From the NCBI GenBank assembly GCA_002311315.1, contig DBZZ01000059.1, forward strand, positions 10,159 to 29,938: 19,780 bases of DNA, in the 5' to 3' direction. The position numbers were made by a program, and so were the translations under genes. This stretch comes from Methylococcaceae bacterium UBA1147. GTDB taxonomy: Bacteria; Pseudomonadota; Gammaproteobacteria; Methylococcales; UBA1147. This document shows, one piece after another, positions 7,344-16,900 of the stretch (positions are counted from its first letter, which is position 1; each line of letters starts with the position of its first letter). The notes under the pieces were generated by a model that saw only the letters and a list, made by a program, of their open reading frames with translations, was not told the DNA's origin and did no database searches.

Positions 7344-7856
7344 TCAGGGATACGAAACAACAATGGCCTTTATAGAAAATTTGGTTGAAATTTGATCGCG
7401 CTGGATCCTGGCCCTGTCCTGGTCGAGTTCCGGACCGACACGAACACGAAACAAGGTGGAAGCCGTGCCATTGCCGGATTCTACATAGGCGGGAAACCCC
7501 GCGTGCCTCAGTTTATCACGCAACCGGTTCGCGTTTTCAGCCTTGCTGAAACTGCCAACCTGGATTACCCATGCTGTTAAACGACCGCTTCCCTTTTGAT
7601 CCAGTTGTCCCGATACCCCATTGATCCTGTCAGGAAAGGAAACGGAATCCTGAGCCAGTACCGTCGCTTCGGACTCGCTAGTCGATGGCCTTGTCGCAGA
7701 CCGTTCCGGTTTGAAATCAACAGGAATCTCGGGAATGTCAAAATCATGGAACTCCGAACCAATATCCGAATCCTCAAACAACATCGGCAGAAAGATTGTG
7801 GCCAGCGAGGCAATGACCATGGCGCCAACCAGTCGCTGTTTGAGCAGAGGATCCAT
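7344..7856 (-). CDS. SPOR-domain protein, DedD-like
   Basis: Likely septal-ring protein that binds denuded peptidoglycan at the division site, like E. coli DedD. It has 170 residues: a short cytoplasmic N-terminus (MDPLLKQRLVG), one membrane span (about 10-27), a low-complexity acidic and Ser/Thr-rich periplasmic linker, and a C-terminal SPOR domain (about 94-170). The SPOR domain starts AWVIQVGSFSKAENANRLRD and ends with the FRVRVGP and VVSYP elements. The ATG has TGGA four bases upstream and AAGGA further back. It follows folC by 34 bp and precedes cvpA by 151 bp, the dedD position in E. coli and pseudomonads. I leave the symbol empty because several SPOR paralogues exist, but orthology to DedD is likely from context. 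Confidence 0.9.
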   Translation of the reverse strand: MDPLLKQRLVGAMVIASLATIFLPMLFEDSDIGSEFHDFDIPEIPVDFKPERSATRPSTSESEATVLAQDSVSFPDRINGVSGQLDQKGSGRLTAWVIQVGSFSKAENANRLRDKLRHAGFPAYVESGNGTASTLFRVRVGPELDQDRARIQRDQISTKFSIKAIVVSYP

Positions 7857-7890
7857 ACTATCCAGATTTCCTTAAATACCCCGTTCCGAC

Positions 7891-9195
7891 CTAGCCACTC
7901 ATTTCAGCAAAAACGGAACCGTCGGTTCGGAACCGATTTTCATTCTTGAGGAATTCCGCCACCAGGAAGAACGAACCAAATACCACAATCAGATCACCTT
8001 CGAAAGCGCGTCTGGCTGCCTCATCGAAAGCCGCCTCCGACGATGTCAGCCCCGTGGTAAGACTGTCAATTCCAAGCTCGGAAAAAACCTTGATGATTTC
8101 AGCTTCACCAACGCACCTGGGGTTTAGTAAAGGCGCAAAAATCCAATGTGAAATCAACGACTGTACATTTGCCACGACTCCGGCGATGTCCTTGTCCTGC
8201 ATCAGGGAAAAGACCGCCACGATCCGCCGACCCGGGAAATACCCCTTGAGGTAATTCGCCAGCGAACCGGCAGCATGCGGATTGTGTGCAACATCCAGGA
8301 GGACAGAGGGGTGTCCCGGCAAATGCTGGAAACGTCCCGCTAAAGAAACCGTTTCCAGGCCTTTACGAACGGCTTCTATCGATACCGGACACTTGCTCCG
8401 AACCATACGCAGTGTTTCCAGCACGGAAGACGCATTCTGCAACTGGTGTTCTCCCTGAAGAGCGGGAAAAGGTAAATCAGCAAGTAAGTCTTCTCCGCCA
8501 GACCAGTTCCAAACCAATCCTTTCTTCTGGAAAGAGAAATCCTCTCCGAAACACGACAACGGTACCTGATTCTGCTCGGCATAGTGAAGAATCGACCGCG
8601 GCGGCTCAGCTTCCCCTACCACCGCACCAATACCCGTACGGAACACCCCAGCCTTTTCCAGGCCAATGACTTCCCTCGATTCGCCCAGCCAGTCCACGTG
8701 ATCAATTTCAATACAGGTAACTAACATGGCATCCGCGTCAACGATATTCACCGCATCCAGTCGTCCACCGAGACCTACTTCCAGCAACTGAATATCGACC
8801 CGGTGAGCGCTGAAAAGATCGAGCGCCGCCAGTGTCCCAAATTCGAAATAAGTTAGCGAGACTTCGCACCTGGCGTTGTCTACGCGATCGAACGCAGCAC
8901 AGATCTCCTCATCTTCAACCGGTTTGCCATTAATTTGGATACGCTCGTTGTAACAGAGGATATGCGGCGAAGTATAGGCCCCAACGTTGTAGCCAGCCGC
9001 TCGAAGAATGGAAGAAAGAAACGCGATACATGACCCCTTTCCATTGGTCCCGGCGACGGTGATTGTCAGTGGTTTCCTTTGCCGCGCGGCAAGACGCCGG
9101 TACACGGAACAAACTCTGGATAAACCCAGGTCAATCGAACGAGGATGGAATGTTTCCTGCCATGCCAGCCAGTTTTCCAGTTTTTCAAATCTCAT
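7891..9195 (-). CDS. folC: Bifunctional dihydrofolate synthase / folylpolyglutamate synthase
   Basis: Adds L-glutamate to dihydropteroate to make dihydrofolate and extends the polyglutamate tail of folates, using ATP. It has 434 residues, normal for the bifunctional gammaproteobacterial form. The ATP-binding P-loop is AGTNGKGS (48-55), followed by TSPHI (75-79), the Mur-ligase-type central domain with EVGLGGRLDAVN (about 138-149) and the ligase hinge LLDVAHNPHAAG at about 300-311. The start ATG at 9195 gives an N-terminus aligning with FolC families, though there is no Shine-Dalgarno sequence. The ATG overlaps the stop of a small upstream frame as ATGA, which would explain initiation by coupling if that frame is translated. 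It follows accD as in Pseudomonas and E. coli, with an unusually long 240-bp gap. Confidence 0.96.
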   Translation of the reverse strand: MRFEKLENWLAWQETFHPRSIDLGLSRVCSVYRRLAARQRKPLTITVAGTNGKGSCIAFLSSILRAAGYNVGAYTSPHILCYNERIQINGKPVEDEEICAAFDRVDNARCEVSLTYFEFGTLAALDLFSAHRVDIQLLEVGLGGRLDAVNIVDADAMLVTCIEIDHVDWLGESREVIGLEKAGVFRTGIGAVVGEAEPPRSILHYAEQNQVPLSCFGEDFSFQKKGLVWNWSGGEDLLADLPFPALQGEHQLQNASSVLETLRMVRSKCPVSIEAVRKGLETVSLAGRFQHLPGHPSVLLDVAHNPHAAGSLANYLKGYFPGRRIVAVFSLMQDKDIAGVVANVQSLISHWIFAPLLNPRCVGEAEIIKVFSELGIDSLTTGLTSSEAAFDEAARRAFEGDLIVVFGSFFLVAEFLKNENRFRTDGSVFAEMSG

Positions 9196-9380
9196 GAATT
9201 GACAAAAAGCCAGCCAGGATTTCGTGTCGACAGCCCCACATGAATCCCAGCCGTACTGGCTGACCAGGGGTGGAAAGAGAGCGGAACAGCCACCGAGATG
9301 AAACGGTCCGGGCTACCCGCGAATATCTGCGTCCCTTTCCCCAGAGATGAATTGGAACATCCCGATCCAGACCCGTTCAT
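9192..9380 (-). CDS. Possible small ORF between accD and folC (62 aa)
   Basis: This is the only candidate filling the 240-bp gap between accD and folC. An ATG at 9380 opens a 62-residue frame whose TGA overlaps the folC ATG (ATGA). The peptide is Ser/Gly-rich at its start and contains SPDRFISVAVPLSFHPW in the middle; no signal peptide, membrane span or known motif is visible. The ribosome site is poor. The same frame is also open further upstream through the accD 3' end, which weakens the case for a specific gene. The coupling and the lack of a folC ribosome site are the only arguments for it; otherwise the gap may simply be leader DNA. Confidence 0.2.
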   Translation of the reverse strand: MNGSGSGCSNSSLGKGTQIFAGSPDRFISVAVPLSFHPWSASTAGIHVGLSTRNPGWLFVNS

Positions 9381-9435
9381 AGCGAGAATGATATCTCTGT
9401 TAGTAATCTCTTGTTGCTGGAAACGCCAAGCGCAC

Positions 9436-10350
9436 TTAGTCGACCGTAGCCTCTGGACCTGAATCCCCGTGAAACGCTGTGGCAGTAGCGTCATCACCAT
9501 TGACCGGCATCAGAAAATCAAGCAACTCGTAGATCTTGTCCTTCATTTCCCTGCGATCAATGATGATGTCTACCGTCCCGTGCTCCTGAAGAAATTCACT
9601 GCGCTGGAATCCGTTCGGGAGTTTTTGCCCCACGGTTTGCTCGATCACTCTTGGACCGGCAAAACCGATTAGCGCCTTGGGCTCGGCGATATTGATATCT
9701 CCCAGCATGGCGAGACTAGCCGATACGCCACCCATGGTCGGGTCGGTCATGACCGGCAGAAAGGGGATACCTTGGTCCGACAGTCTTGCAAGCACGGCAC
9801 TGGTCTTGGCCATCTGGAACAGGGATATTAGCGATTCCTGCATCCGAGCCCCACCACTCGCGGTAAACACAATGAACGGAATGCGTCGTTCCAGACTGAC
9901 GGTTACCCCCCGCGTGAAGCGTTCCCCAACAACCGATCCCATGGACCCACCCATGAAACCGAAATTGAACGCCGCAGCAACCACGTCTCGTCCTTTCAAC
10001 TGGCCTTCAATAACAACCAGTGCGTCTTTTTCGTCAGTCTTCTTCTGGGCCAGTACGATGCGATCCTTGTATTTCTTACTGTCCTTGAACTTTAGCGGAT
10101 CGACCGGTCTGAGCTTTTCGCCGATTTCCCTTTGATTATCGGAATCCAGGAACAACTGTATCCTCTTGCGGCCACTGATCCGCATGTGATAATTGCACTT
10201 CGGACAGACATCAAGGTTTCTTTCAAGCTCGGCCTTGTACAGGATCGCATCACAATCCCCGCATTTCTTCCACAAACCTTCCGGAACAGTCCCCTTGCTG
10301 GTACCGCTGACCCGGATTTTCGAAGGAACCAGCTTTTCAAACCAACTCAT
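9436..10350 (-). CDS. accD: Acetyl-CoA carboxylase carboxyltransferase beta subunit
   Basis: Beta half of the carboxyltransferase that moves CO2 from carboxybiotin to acetyl-CoA, giving malonyl-CoA for fatty acid synthesis; works as an alpha2beta2 complex with AccA, whose gene is not in this window. It has 304 residues. The N-terminal zinc ribbon has all four cysteines (C30, C33, C49, C52 in KKCGDC and VCPKC), which in E. coli also binds mRNA. The crotonase-fold domain follows with FNFGFMGGSMGSVVGE, ASGGARMQE and TDPTMGGVSASLAMLGD. The tail beyond about 285 is variable and acidic. The start ATG gives MSWFEKL, typical of AccD. It is 23 bp downstream of trpA, so it is likely co-transcribed with the trp genes, as in related bacteria. 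Confidence 0.97.
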   Translation of the reverse strand: MSWFEKLVPSKIRVSGTSKGTVPEGLWKKCGDCDAILYKAELERNLDVCPKCNYHMRISGRKRIQLFLDSDNQREIGEKLRPVDPLKFKDSKKYKDRIVLAQKKTDEKDALVVIEGQLKGRDVVAAAFNFGFMGGSMGSVVGERFTRGVTVSLERRIPFIVFTASGGARMQESLISLFQMAKTSAVLARLSDQGIPFLPVMTDPTMGGVSASLAMLGDINIAEPKALIGFAGPRVIEQTVGQKLPNGFQRSEFLQEHGTVDIIIDRREMKDKIYELLDFLMPVNGDDATATAFHGDSGPEATVD

Positions 10351-10373
10351 AGTCTTCGGTTCAGTCTTTGATT

Positions 10374-11180
10374 TCAGTTATCCAACGCTTCTCGCATTGA
10401 AGCCAATAGCACTGTGATCTGCTGACGGATTTCAGGCTCCGTCAGTTCCAGCGACGACTCGATTCGGCTGATTAGGGCGCTGCCCACCACAACTCCATCC
10501 GCCACACGACCGATCGATGCCGCTGTTTCAGGATCCTTGACCCCGAATCCAACTACGATCGGCAAACTGGTGTTTTCGCGGATCTGGCCAATCTTTCGTT
10601 CCACCTCTTCAAGATCGAGATGGGACGCACCCGTAACTCCCTTCAACGAAACATAGTACAGGTATCCCCTGCCAATCTCACTGACCTTTCTGACCCGCTC
10701 GCTATTGCTGTTGGGAGCCAACAGGAAGATACAAGCGATATCGGCATCCTGCAACCGCTTCGAAAGGTCTTCCGCTTCTTCCGGCGGCATATCAACCGTT
10801 AGCACGCCATCGACACCCGCGTCTTTCGCTGCACTAACAAACTGTTCGTAGCCCATGCATTCAATCGGGTTCAGGTAGCCCATCAGAACAACCGGTGTTT
10901 GCTGGTTAGTATTCCTGAATTGGCGGACAAAATCGATGACCTGCCTTAAGTTGACCTTGTTGGCCAAGGCTCTTTCACTGGCTCTCTGAATCACCGGACC
11001 ATCCGCCATCGGGTCGGAAAACGGCACGCCGAGTTCGATCACGTCGGCTCCTGCTTCGACAAGCACGTGCATGGTTTCGACAGTAAATGCGAGCGTTGGA
11101 TCCCCCGCAGTGATAAACGGAATCAGGGCCTTGCGGCCCGACTCGCCGAGTTGTGTAAACGTCTGGTCGATCCGATTCAA
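10374..11180 (-). CDS. trpA: Tryptophan synthase alpha subunit
   Basis: Cleaves indole-3-glycerol phosphate to indole, which is channelled to the beta subunit. It has 268 residues, the E. coli length. Both catalytic acids are present in VIELGVPFSDPMADGP: E49 and D60. The phosphate-binding loop appears as VGFGVKDPE and GVVVGSAL near the C-terminus. The start is a TTG at 11180 with AAGGA eight bases upstream, and it overlaps the trpB stop as TTGA, so the two subunits are translationally coupled, as expected for a 1:1 complex. The N-terminus MNRIDQTFTQL matches the family, supporting the TTG start. Confidence 0.97.
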   Translation of the reverse strand: MNRIDQTFTQLGESGRKALIPFITAGDPTLAFTVETMHVLVEAGADVIELGVPFSDPMADGPVIQRASERALANKVNLRQVIDFVRQFRNTNQQTPVVLMGYLNPIECMGYEQFVSAAKDAGVDGVLTVDMPPEEAEDLSKRLQDADIACIFLLAPNSNSERVRKVSEIGRGYLYYVSLKGVTGASHLDLEEVERKIGQIRENTSLPIVVGFGVKDPETAASIGRVADGVVVGSALISRIESSLELTEPEIRQQITVLLASMREALDN

Positions 11181-12373
11181 AACGATATTCCTTCCAGATT
11201 GGCCACGGTATGCATATCCTTGTCACCACGTCCGGAGAGATTGATCAGAATCGTCTGGTCACGACTCATCTTCGGCGCCAGCTTCATGGCATAGGCCAGG
11301 GCATGACTGGATTCCAGGGCTGGAATGATTCCTTCCAGCCGAGTCAATGCATGGAAGCCCCCCAACGCTTCCTCGTCGGTCACGGTGACGTACTCGGCCC
11401 GGCCAATATCCTTGAGCCAAGCATGCTCGGGGCCTACTCCCGGGTAATCAAGGCCTGCCGAAATGGAATGCGTCTCGATGATTTCTCCATCATCGTCAGA
11501 GAGCAGGTAGGTTCTGTTGCCATGCAAAACACCCGGTTTTCCTGCACATAGGGCTGCTGAATGGCGTCCGGTTTCAATTCCTTCTCCGGCTGCTTCGACG
11601 CCAAGGATTTTCACCGAGGAATCTTCCAGGAAGGGGTGAAACAGTCCGATGGCATTGGACCCCCCCCCGATGCAGGCGACCAGAACATCCGGCAGCTGTC
11701 CGGTCATATCCAGCATCTGCTGACGGGCTTCGCGTCCGATGACCGCCTGAAAATCGCGGACCATGACCGGATAAGGGTGTGGCCCGGCTACCGTCCCGAT
11801 AATGTAGAAGGTATTGTCGACATTGGTCACCCAGTCTCGTAGTGCTTCATTCAATGCATCCTTGAGCGTCATGGAACCAGCTTCGACAGCGACGACAGTG
11901 GCACCCAGCAGTTTCATGCGGTAAACATTCAGCGCCTGGCGCTGGATGTCCTTAGCACCCATGTACACAACGCACTCAAGTCCCATTCGGGCGGCAACCG
12001 TTGCTGTTGCCACGCCATGCTGACCGGCACCCGTTTCAGCAATCACCCGCGGTTTTCCCAGCCGTTTCGCCAGTAAAGCCTGACCAATGGTGTTATTGAT
12101 CTTGTGCGCACCGGTATGATTAAGGTCTTCTCTCTTCAGAAAGATCTGTGCCCCACCGAGTTCACGACTCCAGCGTTCCGCGTGATAGACCGGTGAAGGC
12201 CTTCCAACGTAATGCTGAAGATCGGCATCGAGTTCTGCCATGAACCCGGGGTCAGTCATGTAGCGATGGTAGGCTTCTGTTAATTCCTGGATCGGCGGGA
12301 TTAATGTCTCGGCGACAAAAATACCACCGTAGGGTCCAAAGTGTCCGCGCTGATCTGGAAAATCAAATTTCAT
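11177..12373 (-). CDS. trpB: Tryptophan synthase beta subunit
   Basis: PLP enzyme that condenses indole with L-serine to form tryptophan. It has 398 residues, standard for TrpB1. The cofactor lysine is K91 in HTGAHKINNTIGQA and the phosphate loop is CIGGGSNAIGLF (about 234-245). The monovalent-cation and COMM-domain region (FLKREDLNHTGAHK, GAGQHGVATA) is complete, so it should pair with the adjacent alpha subunit. The ATG overlaps the trpF stop as ATGA. The N-terminus FPDQRGHFGPYGG is the usual family start. No other trp genes (E, G, D, C) are in the window. Confidence 0.98.
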   Translation of the reverse strand: MKFDFPDQRGHFGPYGGIFVAETLIPPIQELTEAYHRYMTDPGFMAELDADLQHYVGRPSPVYHAERWSRELGGAQIFLKREDLNHTGAHKINNTIGQALLAKRLGKPRVIAETGAGQHGVATATVAARMGLECVVYMGAKDIQRQALNVYRMKLLGATVVAVEAGSMTLKDALNEALRDWVTNVDNTFYIIGTVAGPHPYPVMVRDFQAVIGREARQQMLDMTGQLPDVLVACIGGGSNAIGLFHPFLEDSSVKILGVEAAGEGIETGRHSAALCAGKPGVLHGNRTYLLSDDDGEIIETHSISAGLDYPGVGPEHAWLKDIGRAEYVTVTDEEALGGFHALTRLEGIIPALESSHALAYAMKLAPKMSRDQTILINLSGRGDKDMHTVANLEGISF

Positions 12374-13038
12374 GTTCTCTCTAGCTTATCTGTTCTGCAA
12401 TCGAATCCCTGCACTTCTCTGAGGAATGCAGCCACTTTGTTCATGTCCTTGAGCCCCTTACCAGACTCGACCCCACTGCTCACATCGACAGCAAAAGGCC
12501 CCACCCTGCCGAGGGCATCTTGTACATTGTCAGGATTCAATCCACCCGCGAGGACCACCGGCATGAGGGTTTTCCGGGGAATAAGATCCCAGTCAAACTG
12601 CAATCCCGTACCGCCTTTCTGATCCGGGTGGTAAGCATCCAGCAACAAGCCACGGGCACCAGAGTATCGCTGTTCGATTTCTTCGATGTCAACCTCGCTA
12701 TTCATCCTCACGGCCTTGATATAGGGGACCCGGAAGGAACCACATGATTCCGGGGATTCATCTCCGTGAAACTGGAGAAGGTCGACCGGGACCTGGCGAA
12801 GGATATCCCGAATGGTTTCCGGCTGCTCGTCAACAAACAGGGCCACTACGGTTACAAAGGGAGGCAACGCTCTGACAATGTCTGCTGCTGTATCGGGCGA
12901 TACGCATCTGGGACTGGCAGAATAAAACACCAAACCGATTGCATCCACTCCGAGAATAGCAGCATTGACCGCGTCACTCCTGCGGGTAAAACCGCATATT
13001 TTAACCCGAACCCGGGGGTGATAGTTAGCAGCGTTCAT
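12370..13038 (-). CDS. trpF: Phosphoribosylanthranilate isomerase
   Basis: Amadori rearrangement of phosphoribosylanthranilate to CdRP, the third step of the tryptophan branch. It is a stand-alone (beta/alpha)8 barrel of 222 residues, not fused to TrpC as in E. coli. The general base C15 is in VKICGF and the general acid D134 in LLLDAY, followed by the GGTG phosphate loop; a second phosphate site is visible as VLAGGLNPDN and VDVSSGVE. The ATG at 13038 has AAGGA seven bases upstream; a TTG five codons earlier has none, so I chose the ATG. It overlaps the truA 3' end by 14 bp, which implies coupling to truA, as in Pseudomonas. Confidence 0.96.
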   Translation of the reverse strand: MNAANYHPRVRVKICGFTRRSDAVNAAILGVDAIGLVFYSASPRCVSPDTAADIVRALPPFVTVVALFVDEQPETIRDILRQVPVDLLQFHGDESPESCGSFRVPYIKAVRMNSEVDIEEIEQRYSGARGLLLDAYHPDQKGGTGLQFDWDLIPRKTLMPVVLAGGLNPDNVQDALGRVGPFAVDVSSGVESGKGLKDMNKVAAFLREVQGFDCRTDKLERT

Positions 13039-13861
13039 CTTTCTGTCCTTCAAATCTCTTTATGCCCGAGGGTAGGATATCGAATATCGGGTGCCTGGGT
13101 ATTGCGAAAATTTCAGGATAATAAATCCCAGCCAGGTAAAGACCCTCCGGCGCTGCTGTTATCCCGCCGGCTTTCCTGTCACGGGCCATCAAAACCTCTT
13201 TGCTCCAGGCTATCGCCTTCTTTCCCGTCCCGATTTCCATTAAGACGCCGACGATATTGCGAATCATGTGATGCAAAAAAGCATTTCCCACCACATCGAC
13301 AAGAACCCGATCATCGTCTTTTCGAACAGCAATTTGGTAAAGCCGTCTGCAAGGACTTCTGGACTGGCAGGACTTTGCCCGGAACGAAGTAAAATCATGG
13401 TCCCCGATCAGGCAGCGAGACGCCTCGCTCATGCGCTGCACATCCAGCGGTTTGTAACACCAGGTCACAAGATCATTGAAATAAGCCGACCGGGTTGAAC
13501 GATTCAGGATGACATAATGGTAGTAACGAGCAATTGCACTGTAACGCGCATGAAACTCATCCGGCACCCTGCGCGCCCAGAGTATCCGGATACTTCCCGG
13601 TAGACGGCAATTGCTGCCCATCCTCCATGCATGGTCTTCCCGCTGAGCGCTGGTTTCGAAATGCACAACTTGCTCACCGGCATGAACACCGGCATCGGTC
13701 CGGCCAGCGCAAACAACAGCCACCTCTTCGTTGGCAACCAATGACACAGCCCTTTCAAGGGATTCCTGAACGGAAGGCCGGCCGGGCTGTGTCTGCCAGC
13801 CTGAAAACTCGCGACCATTGTATTCGACACCCAGGGCAACCTTCATCTTTCTTTCATCCAT
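13025..13861 (-). CDS. truA: tRNA pseudouridine(38-40) synthase
   Basis: Isomerises uridines 38-40 of the tRNA anticodon arm. It has 278 residues from the first ATG. The catalytic aspartate is D56 in AGRTDAGVHA. Other marks are LGVEYNGREFSGWQ near the start and NAFLHHMIRNIVG at about residues 202-214, both TruA signatures. The ATG at 13861 has no ribosome site; an in-frame ATG at 13846 removes five residues and leaves MKVALGVEYN, which fits the family equally well and is a fair alternative. It lies 91 bp downstream of dnaE; in many gammaproteobacteria truA instead follows fimV/asd, so this junction joins two usually separate blocks. Confidence 0.96.
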   Translation of the reverse strand: MDERKMKVALGVEYNGREFSGWQTQPGRPSVQESLERAVSLVANEEVAVVCAGRTDAGVHAGEQVVHFETSAQREDHAWRMGSNCRLPGSIRILWARRVPDEFHARYSAIARYYHYVILNRSTRSAYFNDLVTWCYKPLDVQRMSEASRCLIGDHDFTSFRAKSCQSRSPCRRLYQIAVRKDDDRVLVDVVGNAFLHHMIRNIVGVLMEIGTGKKAIAWSKEVLMARDRKAGGITAAPEGLYLAGIYYPEIFAIPRHPIFDILPSGIKRFEGQKDERC

Positions 13862-13952
13862 TAATCGAAGGGGGAAATTTGACCGCAGGCAAAGGAGAAT
13901 TTCTCGCTGTCCAAGATGCTGCTAACCGGGTGCAAAAAAATAACTCGCTTTT

Positions 13953-16900
13953 TCATCGATAAGTCAACCACACTCGTTCCGCGCCCAGCTTTTGTCTGAG
14001 CCGGTTCAGCAATTCGTCGGCCGGGCGAACTTTCCACTGATTGCCGAGCATGACACGTGTTTTTGTCTGCCCTGAAAGGTATTCGACACAAACCGGGCAA
14101 CGACCACCCCGAAAAGGTGTCATTGCCTGCCGCAAGTAATCGATCGTTTCAGCATCCCCTTTTTCGGTGGTTCCGTGGCTGCCCCCGTGCCATTGAATAA
14201 CCAGGTTCCTCGCGAACTCTTCCCGTGCCTGCTCGATGGTATAAAGCGATTCAACGGTAAGCCGAAGAATCCCAGTATATTCATCGATACTAAGAGCCCC
14301 TTCGGCGACAAGGATCATGTCGGCCGACAACAGTTCGCGGTATGCTTCGTATACATCACCGAAAATGGCCAGTTCCAGCCTTCCGCTACGGTCGTCCAGG
14401 GTGACGAAGGCCATTCGCTTGCCGCGCTTTGACTCTCTGATGCGCAAATCAACCACCAACCCCGCAAACCGTGCTTGGGCCGTTTGTTTCCACTTGTCCG
14501 GATCGGTCAGTACGGCACCGATCCGTGCGCTGGTAAAGCCCGCCAATTCGCTTTCGTAACGAGTGATTGGGTGCCCGCTGAGATACAGCCCCAGTGTCGC
14601 CTTTTCCTCCCTCAGTATCTCGCTCTCTGTCCACTGATCCGTCCCATCACCACGGCTTTCATCCGATACGGAAGCGTACTCTTCTACAGCCTCTTCCAGG
14701 CCGAAAAGGTCTCCCTGCCCTGAACGCACCATGCGTCCATGCTGCTCGGCGGTTTTCATGACCGCTGGCAGTTGTCTCAGGTTCTCCGCCCGGTTTCGGC
14801 CGAGGGAGTCCATCGCACCGGACCGAACTAGCGCTTCCAGTACCTTCTTGTTGACCTTGTTCAGCTCCAGGCGCTGACAAAAATCCAGCAGACCGGCATA
14901 CTCTCCGCCGGCATTCCTCTGATCCACGATTGATTCGATCGCGCTCTCACCGACTCCCTTGATTGCCCCGAGGCCGTAGGCAATTGTCCTGTCGTTGATC
15001 GCGGAAAACCGGTACTGCGAATGATTAACGCTGGGCGGGATGATTTCGAGTTTCATGGAACGGCATTCTTCGACAAGAATAACCACCTTGTCAGTATTGT
15101 CCATGTCGGAAGACAATACGGCGGCCATGAACGGTGCCGGAAAATGCGCTTTTAACCAGGCCGTCTGGTATGCAACCAACGCATATGCAGCGGAATGCGA
15201 CTTGTTAAACCCGTATCCGGCAAACTTCTCCATCAGGTCAAAGATATACGTGGCCGTCGATTCCCTGATGCCATTATTCACTGCACCCTCGGTAAAGACG
15301 GTTCTCTGCTGAGCCATCTCCTCGGGTTTCTTCTTACCCATTGCCCGCCGCAGAAGGTCCGCGCTTCCTAGCGTATACCCGGCCAGTTCCCGGGCAATCT
15401 GCATGACCTGTTCCTGGTAGAGGATCACGCCGTTTGTCGGGTTCAGAATCGGTTCAAGCATCGGATGCGCATACTTTGCAGTTCTTCGACCGTGCTTCAC
15501 GTCGATGTAATCATCCACCATGCCCGACTGCAAGGGTCCTGGACGAAACAGTGCCACCAGGGCAATAATGTCCGCGAAACAATCGGGCTGCAGGCGACGG
15601 ATCAGATCCTTCATGCCGCGGGACTCAAGCTGGAAGATTGCGGTTGTCGAACAATCCTTGAGGATCCTGTAACTGGCAAAGTCGTCCTTTGGAATCCGGG
15701 TGATATTAATTGGATCCTTCCCTTCAGCCTCAAGCCTGGAGTTGATTGACTGCAAGGCCCAGTCGATGATGGTCAACGTCCTCAACCCCAGGAAGTCGAA
15801 CTTGACCAGACCGACCGTTTCAACGTCATCTTTGTCGAACTGTGTAACAAGATTGCTGCCCCCCTGTTCACAGTAAAGTGGTGTAAAATCAGTCAACCTC
15901 GAAGGCGCAATAACTACACCACCCGCGTGCTTACCCGCATTTCTGGCGATGCCTTCCAGGGATCTGGCAAGATCAATCAATTCTCGGGTATCGTCATCTT
16001 CACCGTAGAGACGCCCCAGTTCTTCGCTTTCCGACAAAGCTTTTTCAAGCGTCATCCCGACCTCGAACGGAATCAGTTTTGCCAGGTTATCCACCAAGCC
16101 GTAGGAATAACCGAGGACCCGACCGACGTCTCGAACCACCGCACGAGCCGCCATGCTTCCGTAGGTGATGATTTGGGCGACTCGCTCTCTGCCGTATTTC
16201 CCAGCCACATACTCAATCACCCTGTCACGTCCTTCCATGCAGAAGTCCACATCGAAGTCAGGCATCGAAACTCTTTCTGGATTCAGAAACCTCTCAAACA
16301 GCAGGTCAAACTCCATCGGGTCCAGATCGGTAATACCGAGTGCGTAGGCAACGAGAGACCCGGCTCCGGAACCACGGCCAGGCCCCACGGGAATATGGTT
16401 GCTTTTCGCCCACTTGATGAAATCTGCAACGATCAGGAAATAACCGGGATAACCCATCTCGAGAATGACATCGAGTTCTTTTTGTAGCCGGTCTTGGTAA
16501 GCCTTACTCCCGTTTTCCGAGGTCCCGGACTCCAATCCGGAAACCATCTCCAGCCGCTGAGACAAACCACGCCGGGAAATATCGACGAGATATTCCCCGG
16601 TAGTTGTATTTTCCGGTATCGGAAAATCAGGCAGGTGGGTTTTTCCCAATTCCAGCGTCAGGTTACAGCGTCGGGCAATCTCTACTGTGTTCGCGAGGGC
16701 TTCTGGAATATCCGAAAAAGTCTCAACCATCTCGTCTTGGGTCGTAAAATACTGGCATTCACTGTATTCCAGCGGACGCCTGGCATCATCCAACATCCGG
16801 CCCTGGTGGATACACACCCGAGCCTCGTGGGCCTGGAAATCATCGCGATCAAGGAAACGAACATCGTTGGTTGCAACGACCGGGCAACCAAATTCCAGAG

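Noticed and set aside
9241..9265. CAGCC-AGTAC-GGCTG hairpin in the accD-folC gap
   Set aside because: Only a five-base-pair stem and no following T tract on either strand.
13933..13955. A-tract and T-tract just after the dnaE stop, looking like a terminator
   Set aside because: There is no GC-rich stem before the T run, so an intrinsic terminator is not supported.
15927..16487. 186-codon plus-strand open frame inside dnaE
   Set aside because: Antisense to the conserved polymerase palm region; no independent support.
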